Below are positions 1-11,247 of a stretch of DNA of 64,000 bases, piece by piece. The stretch is from assembly GCF_932526225.1 (NCBI RefSeq), contig NC_064036.1:5275519-5339518 (forward strand), given 5' to 3'. The DNA comes from Nematostella vectensis (taxonomy: Eukaryota > Cnidaria > Anthozoa > Actiniaria > Edwardsiidae). Below the pieces are notes generated by a model. The model did no database searches and was not told the origin of the DNA. It saw only the letters and a program-made list of their open reading frames with translations. Numbering within the stretch: the stretch's first letter is position 1; each line of letters starts with the position of its first letter. The position numbers and the translations under genes were made by a program.

Positions 1-175
1 ATTCTTCGGTATCACCGTATCGTTCGTAAGAGGATTCTAATTGACAAAAACAATAATCTCGTCATCAGAGACGGAAAGATTACTATACCTCTTTTGTAGA
101 CGCACACTCCGGTGCAGTTAAAAGTTCCCGGGAATTATCAAAAGTGCGATGATGCACTTATGCACTTATATTAAG

Positions 176-292
176 AATGTACAGGGTTTTGTGTTACTGA
201 TGTACGGATGTCAGGAATGTACAGGGTTCTGTGTTACTGATGTACGGATGTCAGGAATGTACAGGGTTCTGTTACTTACTGATGCACTAATG
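176..292 (-). repeat. 40-bp tandem repeat copying a cadherin exon-intron junction
   Basis: Three 40-bp units (aatgtacagggtt motif at 176, 216 and 256) run into the donor site of the cadherin exon ending at 280. On the gene strand the real junction reads GTGCATCA then gtaagtaacag, and the repeat units read GTACATCA then gtaacacag, followed by the same intron bases. The units therefore look like tandem copies of the 5' splice site region. Confidence 0.8.
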
Positions 293-3200
293 TTCAACTT
301 GTACTGTGTCATCTGCTCAAAGTCTAGTTCACGTGCAAGACGTATTACGCCTTTATTAAAGTCGATATCGAAAATGCCATCCTGTTGAAGAAAAATAGTT
401 TAATCTGTGAAGCTCTCAGACAGCCTTTTTTCTTGTTTGAAAGCAGCGTTTTCAAAGGTTGTTAGCATAAAATAGAAGGCGTGGTCTTGAAGATTTTGGA
501 GAGGAAAAAGTCATGCAGTAAAAAAAACACGTTTGCACCAACCTCATTTCCGCTGACTATTGCATAATTTACACGTTGATTGATTTCTTCTGCATCCATA
601 TCTGTTGCGCTCATAGTTAAAACTGAGAGTCCCGATGTAGATTTCTGTGAATGATGTCATTTAAAGATAAAACAAGAATGGACCTGTCACTTTGCGACGA
701 TAATTAAAAAGTATTAAAAAGTGGAAGCGATTCAAGTTTGAATGACGGAAAGCCAGAGGGCGATTAGGCTGTTGAAACTTTTCGCCGAGAACTCGCAGAA
801 TGTTGAAACCGCATTTAAAAATGTAATTTTTAGAAAGAAAAATTGTTTTATTCACTTTTTTCAATTTTAATTTTCTTTTAATGCTAAGTACAGTTACAGT
901 TAGCTTTTATGGAGCACTATAGATATAAAAAATATAAGCAAATCCGGAGTATATAGACAACCCTGAATGAATAATGATTAGCTGTTATCACCTCGCTGAT
1001 GTTCACGGAGTAATGTAGACTTGAGAACTGCGGTGTATTATCGTTTATGTCACTAATGATGAACCAAGCTTTGACATTGGCCTGTATAAAGAGCAAATCT
1101 CAGTTGTAAATTTAGAGTTTATTCTGAATAGGCACTGAAATAAAGAGCGATGATTTGTCCTACAAAATACATACGCAGGTTTCAGGTGTACATGGCATCG
1201 TTTTGGTAGCTTCTATTGTTACGTCAACTTTCCCTCCAATGATCTGAAAAGAAAAAGAGGGAAAGGCTTGGTCAAAGCCCATATTTTAGAACTGTAATCG
1301 GATCGAGGTTAATTGGTACGGTACAGTAATGCTCATTCGGCTCCGTTGATGAAAATTCAAATAGAAATCGGATTGAAATTGCTGAAAAAATAAATGAGAG
1401 CTGAAATCCACGAGTTTTTCTTTTTACATTGTCATTGATTTATAATTTTATATTTGTGCACATACACACCCATTCCTTTCTAGAAATCCTAGACCCACCC
1501 TGGGACCTCTTTACTACTACCCCCACCCCTCTGTGCGCTATTGATAATAATTCTCAAGTATTCTTACCTCCCTATCGAGTCTGCTTTTCACAAAGATCGA
1601 CCCAGTCACATTATTAATACCAAATACATCAGCACCACCAGAAAGCGAGAATGACAACCCCGTAGAGTCGGTGGTGACGTTGGCGATGACAGTTCCTATT
1701 CAAATCATAAATGGAAGAAATAAAGATAAAATAGTAATGGAAAGCACAAGTTACGTAAAAGCAATAAATCTGGAACTGCAGTGCATGACACGTAAATTAT
1801 TGAGCGTGAGGCAAAGGCCCCTGTATTCTCGAGGATGACGAAAGATTAATGGTTATTCTACGAGATCGCAAATAGCTACTTTTTTTTAGGATAGCTCAAT
1901 TAGGCTTCTGGGTTTTCATTTCACAGGCCCCTGAGTTTTTATAGAGGGTTAACAGTCCACTGGGTTTTCATGGAGGGTTCACAATCCACTGGGTTTTCAT
2001 GGAGGGTTCACAGGCAACTGGGTTTTTATAGAGGGTTAACAGGCCACTGGATGACATGGAGGGTTCAAAAGTCCCTGTGTTTTCGCGGAGGGTTCACAGG
2101 CCCCTAGGTTTTCATGGAGGGTTCAAAGGCCCCTGGGTTTTCATGGAGGATTCAAAGGTCCCTGGGTTTTCATGGAGGGTTCAAAGGTCTTGCGTTTCTA
2201 GGAGGGTTCAAAGGCCACTGGGTTCTCATGGAGGGTTCGAAGGTCCCAGGGTTTTCATGGAGGGTTTACTGTCCACCTGATTTTCATGGAGGGTTCAAAG
2301 GTCCATGGGTTTTCATGGAGGGTTCAAAGGTCCATGGGTTTTCATGGAGGGTTCAAAGGTCCCTGGGTTTTCATTGAGGGTTCACAGTCCACTGGGTTTT
2401 CATAGAGGGTTCAAAGGTCCCTGGGTTTTCAATTAGGGTTCACAGTCCGCTGGGTTTTCATGGAGGGTTCAAAGGTCCCTGGGTTTTCATGAAGGGTTCA
2501 CAGTCCACTGGGTTTTTATGAAGGGTTCAAAGGTCCCTGGGTTTTCATGGAGGGTTCAAAGGTCCCTGGGTTTTCATGGAGGGTTCAAAGGTCCCTGGGT
2601 TTTCATGGAGGGTTCAAAGGTCCCTGGGTTTTCATGGAGGGTTCACAGTCCACTGGGTTTTCATGGAGGGTTCAAAGGTCATGGGTTTTCATGAAGGGCT
2701 CAAAGGCCACTGGGTTTTCATAGAGGGTTCAAAGACACCTGGGTTTTCTTGGAGGGTTCAAAAGCCCCTGGGTTTCAATGGAGGGTTCACAGTCCACTGG
2801 GTTTTCATGGAGGGTTCACAGTCCACTGGGTTTTCATGGAGGGTTCAAAGGTCTTGGGTTTTTATAGAGGGTTAACAGTCCACTGGGTTTTCATGGAGGG
2901 TTCACAGTCCACTGGGTTTTCATGGAGGGTTCACAGTCCACTGGGTTTTCATGGAGGGTTCAAAGGTCCCTGGGTTTTCATGGAGGGTTCACAGTCCACT
3001 GGGTTTTCATGGAGGGTTCAAACGTCCATGGGTTTTCATGGAGGGTTCAAAGGTCCCTGGGTTTTCATGGAGGGTTCAAAGGTCCCTGGGTTTTCATGGA
3101 GGGTTCACAGTCCACTGGGTTTTCATGGAGGGTTCACAGTCCACTGAGTTTTCATGGAGGGTTCAAAGTTCATGGGTTTTCATGAAGGGCTCAAAGGCCA

Positions 3201-6200
3201 CTGGGTTTTCATAGAGGGTTCAAAGACACCTGGGTTTTCATGGAGGGTTCACAGTCCACTGGGTTTTCATGGGGGGTTCAAAGGTCCCTGGGATTTCAAT
3301 TAGGGTTCACAGTCCGCTGGATTTTCATGGAGGGTTCACAGTCCACTGGGATTTCATGGAGGGTTCAAAGGTCCATGAGTTTTCATGGAGGGTTCAAAGG
3401 CCACTGGGTTCTCATGGAGGGTTCGAAGGTCCATGGGTTTTCATGGAGGGTTCACAGTCCACTGGGTTTTCATGGAGGGTTCAAAGGTCCATGGGTTTCC
3501 ATGAAGGGTTCAAAGGTCCATGGGTTTTCATGGAGGGTTCAAAGGTCCATGGGTTTCCATGGAGGGTTCAAAGGTCCATGGGTTTTCATGGAGGGTTCAA
3601 AGGTCCCTGGGTTTTCATGGAGGGTTCAAAGGTCAATGGGTTTTCATGGAGGGTTCAAAGGTCCCTGGGTTTTCATGGAGGGTTCAAAGGTCACTGGGTT
3701 TTCATGGAGGGTTCACAGTCCACTGGGTTTTTATGGAGGGTTCAAAGGTCCATGGGTTTTCATGGAGGGTTCAAAGGTCCATGGGTTTTCATGGAGGGTT
3801 CAAAGGTCCATGGGTTTTCATGGAGGGTTCAAAGGTCCCTGGGTTTTCATTGAGGGCTCACAGTCAACTGGGTTTTCATGGAGGGTTAAAAGGTCCCTGG
3901 ATTTTCATGGAGGGTTCAAAGGTCCCTGGGTTTTCATGGAGGGTTCAAAGGTCTTGGGTTTTTATGGAGGGTTCAAAGGTCCATGGGTTTTCATGGAGGG
4001 TTCACAGTCCACTGGGTTTTCATGGAGGGTTCAAAGGTCCCTGGGTTTTCATAGAGGGTTCACAGTCCACTGGGTTTTCATGGAGGGTTCAAAGAATTAT
4101 GGGTTTTCATGGAGGGTTCAAAGGTCAATGGGTTTTCATGGAGGGTTCAAAGGTCCCTGGGTTTTCATGGAGGGTTCAAAGGTCCATGGGTTTCCATGGA
4201 GGGTTCAAAGGTCCATGGGTTTTCATGGAGGGTTCAAAGGTCCCTGGGTTTTCATGGAGGGTTCAAAGGTCAATGGGTTTTCATGGAGGGTTCAAAGGTC
4301 CCTGGGTTTTCATGGAGGGTTCAAAGGTCACTGGGTTTTCATGGAGGGTTCACAGTCCACTGGGATTTCATGGAGGGTTCAAAGGTCCATGAGTTTTCAT
4401 GGAGGGTTCAAAGGCCACTGGGTTCTCATGGAGGGTTCGAAGGTCCATGGGTTTTCATGGAGGGTTCACAGTCCACTGGGTTTTCATGGAGGGTTCAAAG
4501 GTCCATGGGTTTCCATGAAGGGTTCAAAGGTCCATGGGTTTTCATGGAGGGTTCAAAGGTCCATGGGTTTCCATGGAGGGTTCAAAGGTCCATGGGTTTT
4601 CATGGAGGGTTCAAAGGTCCCTGGGTTTTCATGGAGGGTTCAAAGGTCAATGGGTTTTCATGGAGGGTTCAAAGGTCCCTGGGTTTTCATGGAGGGTTCA
4701 AAGGTCACTGGGTTTTCATGGAGGGTTCACAGTCCACTGGGTTTTTATGGAGGGTTCAAAGGTCCATGGGTTTTCATGGAGGGTTCAAAGGTCCATGGGT
4801 TTTCATGGAGGGTTCAAAGGTCCATGGGTTTTCATGGAGGGTTCAAAGGTCCCTGGGTTTTCATTGAGGGTTCACAGTCAACTGGGTTTTCATGGAGGGT
4901 TAAAAGGTCCCTGGATTTTCATGGAGGGTTCAAAGGTCCCTGGGTTTTCATGGAGGGTTCAAAGGTCTTGGGTTTTTATGGAGGGTTCAAAGGTCCATGG
5001 GTTTTCATGGAGGGTTCACAGTCCACTGGGTTTTCATGGAGGGTTCAAAGGTCCCTGGGTTTTCATAGAGGGTTCACAGTCCACTGGGTTTTCATGGAGG
5101 GTTCAAAGAATTATGGGTTTTCATGGAGGGTTCAAAGGTCAATGGGTTTTCATGGAGGGTTCAAAGGTCCCTGGGTTTTCATGGAGGGTTCAAATGTCAC
5201 TGGGTTTTCATGGAGGGTTCACAGTCCACTGGGTTTTCATGTAGGGTTCAAAGGTCCATGGGTTTTCATGGAGGGTTCAAAGGTCCATGGGTTTTCATGG
5301 AGGGTTCAAAGGTCCATGGGTTTTCATGGAGGGTTTAAAGGTCCCTGGGTTTTCATGGAGGGTTCACAGTCCACTGGGATTTCATGGAGGGTTCAAAGGT
5401 CCCTGGGTTTTCATGGAGGGTTCAAAGGCCCTGGGTTTTCATGGAGGGTTCAAAGACAACTGGGTTTTCATGGAGGGTTCAAAGTTCTTGGGTTTTCATG
5501 GAGGGCTCAAAGTTCTTGGGTTTTCATGGAGGGCTCAAAGGCCACTGGGTTTTCATAGAGGGTTCAAACGCCCCTGGGTTTTCATGGAGGGTTCAAAGGC
5601 TCTGGGTTTTCATGAAGGGTTCAAAGACACCTGGGTTTTTATGGTGGGTTCAAAGTTCTTGGGTTTTCATGGAGGGTTCAAATGCCACTGGGTTTTCATG
5701 AAGGGTTCATAGGCCACTGGGTTTTCATGGAAGGTTCACTGTCCACTGGGTTTTCATGGAGGGTTCAAAGGTCCATGGGTTTTCATGGAGGGTTCAAAGG
5801 TCCCTGGGTTTTCATAGAGAGTGCAAAGCCCCCTGGGTTTTCATAGAGGGTTCAAAGACACCTGGGTTTTCGAGGTTGGCTGAGGATGATTTATAGGCCC
5901 CTGTTTTTTAGGATTTTTCAGTGGCCATGATTTAAGGAAAAGAAACCAAAACTTCCGGCTTCTTGAGGATTTCAGACCCTAAGGAATATTGCTAGGATAT
6001 TCAAGCTTTCATCCGCATACAAAACAGAATGATCAAGTGTTTTCCCAAGCCTCAAGTAAAGTTTTCTTACCTATTGGGGTCTCTTCGATGACAATCAAAC
6101 CTTTAAGTGTTTCTTCCTTTAAGATTGTAAGACCTTTGAAAAGAGAATGAAGGCACAAAAAGAATGTTTTATTTCTTTTAAAAAATTATACCAATCCTAC

Positions 6201-8218
6201 GCAAAAGACAGAACACAAAAATAACTTTACAACAGCGCGCGCTCATGACGTCATTCCAGTGCACGTCAGCGCACGCGCAGAAAACAGATTGAAAAACTGG
6301 CTTCAAATTCCAAGCAATATTTACTTCATCGTATTGTTCATCTATTTGGACTTATTTGCAATTTCCTATCTACCTCACAGGGTTGTTGACTGATGATGCA
6401 CGAATTCTCCTTACACGATTTTATGCTGCGTCATCGCATGACCTTCATCATGTAATGAAAGTGATCAATCCCACCAATCAGAGTGCCTGTACTATCTCAA
6501 TTATTTTATAAAATAATTCGTAGCACAAATTAAGGAATGCACGTGTTTCGCATTGTGAACTGTCCCGCATAAACATTTTAAGTAATCATTCATGCAAGAA
6601 GGAACCAAGGTCCCATTGTTCTGTGGCAAAAAGCTTTCCCCAAATAGGATCTTCTTATCCAAAACATACTGGCAAGAACATGTAGAATAAAGTGAGATTT
6701 CGAGGAAATTATGTGGAAAATGTGCCCCCTTATATATCTTATTGGTGATTTTCTGTTTTGAACCAGCAGGGACAATAGTTTTTTCTCTTCTAATTTTAAC
6801 AAGGTTCCTCACATCAACTTTCTCTAATAAGCCATATTACAAAAAAAAAATCCCTAACAAAAAAAAATTAAAGAAACATTAGGTAAAATCTCGGCCAATC
6901 AAATTTCTAGTATTAACAAAGACATTTTTACATGCCAGTGCGCATTTTGCATTTCATGCATTTTCACGGTTACCTCTTAGCTGGACCGTTACGTAAGCAT
7001 CTAAGTAAGTAAATGAACAATCTAAGAAATGTAGACAAAACTTTTGTTTACAACAAAACAAAAAAGAAGAGTCATTGATAGGATTATGTAATTACAGTGA
7101 AATACAAAAAAAATGTACGCAGTGCTAGAATTAGCGGAGATAAAGCTAAGTTCGAAAAATAATCGAGTCAGCCAGTTCAGCAGAGCAAAGAGGGACTAAC
7201 GGAAGACGGTTGTAAGTAGACTACTTGTATTTCGCTTATTTCGATTTATTTGATATACGTAGCTCATGCTTATTTTAGTATTCTAGTTGACTATATGTTT
7301 TGGAATGGTCATAATTTAAAAAAATTGTGCAAAATCCAAGCTTAAAGGTCTTCATAATGCAATGGGCAATGGGCAACATAGCACATGTTACGTTATTTGT
7401 GGTGTACACAATCTTTATGCAGACTTATTTTCGCGTTCTTTTTTTAGACGCTCTGTTAACAGTATCATCACTTGTGTCATAAATTTGTAAAATCGTACTC
7501 TCAATTTATTGGTATGTATGACTTCAGTATTTATTTAAATAAAATAATGTTTGAGGTCAAACGACACTAAGTTTATTCTTTAAATACGGATGTAAAGAAA
7601 TACAATAGTATAAATTCCGGTTGCTGAGTTTTGTATTTTAAGGTACGGGCGAGGTTACATTTACTCGAAATTTAAGACTTGCACTTAACGTGAGATTTAT
7701 TCTTTACATATTTTAATATAGTTCCTTAAAATGTTCATTGATGACTTTGCTAACTTAAATTTATACACTATAAATAATTAATGCTTTGCATAACACCGCT
7801 CTCAAAAATATTTTCAAGAAGTTTAAAGTATCAGGTTACATCAAAATAAATTGTCAATAAAGATCATATTGTATGAGTTAGCGAATAAACAATATGTCTT
7901 TCAGCAGTTCAGCAGTACGATAAAGAACAGTTTTTTATCTCTAAAATCAGTAGAAAACAACCTAGTTGCCCTTGTTCGGAGAGTGAAACAAACTTCTTCT
8001 GTAAATGTGCTTCACTGCTTTAAAACTTTTAGACCCGATATAATCTAAAAAAGCAAAGATAATTCAAGATATGGAGCTGTATAGTTGATATATTTAACTC
8101 TACCACAAACATTGAAGCGTTTTCATTACAAATCATAGTCACTCCACTTACCATTTATAACTTGTAGGTAGAGTCCAAAAGTCCAAAGAAAGACCTGTAC
8201 TTTGAGTTTGCGAACCAT
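280..8218 (-). CDS. Cadherin-family adhesion protein, 5' part (3' end beyond the window)
   Basis: Seven coding exons read on the minus strand: 8218-8152, 6133-6071, 1695-1568, 1243-1175, 1081-992, 644-543, 381-280, together 621 nt or 207 codons in one unbroken frame. Exon 1 starts MVRKLKVQVFLWTF and is a signal peptide. It joins in phase 1 to a short exon ending in EETPIG, which continues as GTVIANV. Cadherin hallmarks then follow in order: FGINNVTGSIFVKSRLDRE, VTIEAT, the calcium-binding DINDNTPQF linker near residues 120-128, YSVNISE, LTMSATDMDAEEIN of a second repeat, FDIDFNKGVIRLARELDFEQ. Donors are mostly gtaagt-like; the one after 543 (gttggt) is weak. The known family role is calcium-dependent cell adhesion at the cell surface. 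Which cadherin subclass it is cannot be told, because the rest of the ectodomain, membrane segment and tail lie outside. No exon was found in 1-279. Confidence 0.88.
1905..5876. repeat. 29-bp minisatellite in the second cadherin intron, about 137 copies
   Basis: The unit is close to tttcatggagggttcaaagg plus tccctgggt (29 bp on the plus strand), with variants that replace aaaggtcc by acagtcca. It lies wholly between the coding exons 6071-6133 and 1568-1695. Because 29 is not a multiple of three and the unit lacks stops in most phases, long open frames with a 29-residue periodicity run through it; these are not genes. The array edges (near 1905 and 5820-5876) are degenerate. Confidence 0.93.
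3340..5210. repeat. Higher-order duplication (about 1014 bp, 35 units) inside the 29-bp array
   Basis: Rare unit variants recur at a fixed offset. The ccatgagttttc variant is at 3373 and 4387, and the aaagaattat variant at 4091 and 5105, both 1014 bp apart, which is one base short of 35 units. The flanking order of variants is also shared, so a block of about 35 units was duplicated in tandem. Confidence 0.75.
6134..8151 (-). other. First cadherin intron
   Basis: AT-rich intron between the signal-peptide exon and the second exon, with a gtaagt donor and an acceptor at 6134-6135. The short reverse frames at 6501-6812 have no recognisable protein signal. There is a GC-rich patch with alternating cg near 6236-6285. 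No gene or clear element was seen. Confidence 0.5.
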
Positions 8219-10930
8219 CTTTATAACTCAAAAGCCATACCAAGAGAGTTATCAATCCTAAAATAATAAAAAAAACTTCACCAGCTCGTCGGTAATTCTA
8301 CATCATTTGTTAGAATACGAAATGTTTAGTAAAGTCTTTAAAGTTCATTTTCATTTCTTTATAAACCTTCCGGCTCTGTCGCCTAGTATTTAAGAATACC
8401 TGTCAAATACCGGAACGCTGTATCGAATACCAAATTATACCTAAGACAAAGATTTGAATGCTTTTTGTGATGTCTGACTGGGGGATTTCAACAAGCTGAG
8501 TTGCTGAGATTAATATTAATCAGAGAACTGTTGTCTTGGAAATTGGTATTGGCATCGTGTGTGAGCGAGATCGAAGAGAGAACAAAGGGAAACGAATGTT
8601 TCAAAAGGAAAAAAAAAGTTCTTCCAATATTTTTTATTCTCAAGTTTATTTGTACCTCGTGTTTCATATATCCTCAATTTTTTTTCCCTAACTAATTATT
8701 TAAATTATTCTTTTAACCCAAAAACAAGGGTTTCCCTTAATTCCTTTGCGAATCGTAAAAAAATGTAGCAATTGTACTTGAAATTCGACAAATGCACTGG
8801 ATTACCTGCGCTACGATTGGTCAAAACCGATTGACATAGCTCAATGAAAAAGTTATATCATATGACTTTCACCGGGGGTGATTTCGACTTTACGGAATAC
8901 TCGGTAATGGATCTTAAATTTGTATTAAAAATACGAGAAAGAATGATGGAGGAATCATAGGATTATAAAAAGAGACGGTATGCAGAGTTAGCCCGTGTTG
9001 AAAAGGTAGATACGAAGAGTTACTGGATTCAGCGAAGAGAAAAATAAACTTTAAAATATCTATTATTAAATAAATAAACTTTAAAATAAAATATGCGAAA
9101 ATGCGTTTTTCTTTGATTTAAAAAAAACATAACAAGCAACAACAATGATATTACATTGACAAGTTTTTATCCGTTTTTGTGCATGTTGTTGTCATTATTC
9201 CATAAACGCAATAGAACAGAGTTTTTTCTATGAACTTGTAAAAGGTTTGTCGATTTTCTAGATTGCAAATGCTGTTGCGGAGACATATTAACGATGATGG
9301 GAAAACTTATATAACACCTCCAGCGATAACTACAAGACGGTACAGGGAATTAGAACATCACACACGAACAAATTTTCTTATGCATTTTGCGGATTGACAT
9401 CTCTATCAACGTTATTTCACGGACGACCTTTTATCAGAATATTGACTAAAATACCTTTATCGTCTTTTGCTATCCATTCTATCAAATACCATTTGATAGA
9501 TGAACATATAAAATTCGACTAGTTCCATCAATTATGAAAGGTTGCAAAAAGTGACCCGTCACTTTGTGACTATCAATTGTAATGATCAATTATCATGACC
9601 AAGATTAGCTCATTGATTCTCTAAAAAAACTGCATGGTGGATAGTTAAGATTATGATCTTAGCTCGAGAAGAACGATGGGAACCCAAATAATGTGTATCT
9701 CAGTTGTGTGACACTTTATGATGAAAAGTGAAATATCCCGTAAGAAAATAATAAAAACTTTACGAGGAAAAATTAGTTATTTTCATTTTTCTACAACGCC
9801 TTACTAGCGCGCGCCATTTTGAAATGGAAGGCAGATATGGTATACGAAAATACGAGTAAAGAGAATTCGAAATGAAGTCCCATCTTCGATCAAGCCATTG
9901 TTCCCCTTCTTATATCAACCCATTGTCAAGCATAATACGAATAATATAAAAAAATATAAGTAGGTAAATTCACAAAAAAATATGATACCGAGGTAGATAC
10001 AGTTTTTTCATAACCTGGTGTAGGGTTCATAAAGAATATAATGAAAAATAAATATAAAAGTGTAATATTTTGGTTAAAAACAATGAGCATGTTTCTTTTC
10101 ATTGACACAATAGTTTGCGCAACCTAAGTACGTTACACAGGTGGAAACAAATGGCTCATAATCGTTTTGTAAGTCTTTTGCCATCTTACAGGATTGTAAA
10201 TGATTTCACTCACAAAAAAATGTTTCAGCTGACAAGAGTGACAGCGCAAAAGAGGGCACAACCGATGCCCTTTTTGTAGCCAATTTGCCACCTCTTGAAA
10301 AAATACACATTGTATCAAATTTATGGCTACACTAGAGAAACAAAATCTGCACACTTCTTGTAATACAGCTTAAAGCTGCAAAAGACAAGTAATAAAAAAT
10401 CATTATCAAAAACACTTGAAAACAAAATGTTGGTTTTTGAATTCGGATGTGAAACTGTTAAGGGGCAGAATTACGAGGCTTTTTTAAATACGTCCTCTCG
10501 CGCGGGAAATGTAATAAGCGTTCAACTACCAGGTTCCAAACGCTTCAATTGAATTATCAATTTGAAGTCTGTTTTGTTTAAGCCTGAAATACAGCAATAT
10601 TTGGCCGTCATTATTCATTTGTCTATCGATCAAACGATCGAACGCTGCTGTGACGCCGTTTTTCCCAAAAATCAAACTAAAGGATGGGATGCCTCGCTCT
10701 GAGTCGCAAAAAAATATCACAGCACGCACAGAGAGTGTGGGTGAGGATTCAGTCAAATAATTCAGCGCAATACGATTTACTAAATGAAAGTACCCCAAAA
10801 TTAGATAGGCTAGAGGTCTGTCGTGCTGAAACTTTGCATAAGCAAGCTTAAAAAGGGAGGAAAAGAAAGCTCCTAAACTAAAAGACCAAAGCCAAGTAAC
10901 AACCGTTTATACTTTAGCGTTTATTAACTT
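8219..10930. other. Intergenic and upstream region of the cadherin gene
   Basis: AT-rich sequence between the cadherin start codon and the retrotransposon. The cadherin 5' UTR and promoter must lie at its left end, but no TATA box or upstream exon could be fixed. The frames of 60-90 codons at 9926-10108, 10133-10354 and 10526-10798 show no family signal. Confidence 0.4.
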
Positions 10931-11247
10931 GACTTTTGACTTTTTTTTTTTTTTTACTTATTTTATTGTATCAAATTGTTATTTGTAGTAGGTGTGACTG
11001 ATCCGCAAATAGACGAACTAATCAAGACGGATCAGTCACTTACTTATTTACATAAATATTAAATATAATTGTATAAGCAAAGTTAAGTGAGAACTAGTAT
11101 ATTAAAAAAATTTTAACATTTGAAAAATTTTGGGAGAAAAATTAAAATTAAAATAAACACTTCTGGTCTTAGAGAAAAAAGAGCATTAACAGCATTATTT
11201 ATCTGATGATAAAAAAGGGGAAACAAAGCAAACATAAGTATGTGAGT

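Noticed and set aside
1-279. Further cadherin exon before 280
   Set aside because: No stretch on the minus strand gives cadherin motifs with usable splice sites; the next exon must lie outside the window.
3240-5558. 772-codon open frame on the plus strand
   Set aside because: It is the 29-bp minisatellite read through; the 29-residue period equals three units, it lies in a cadherin intron on the opposite strand, and other frames are equally open.
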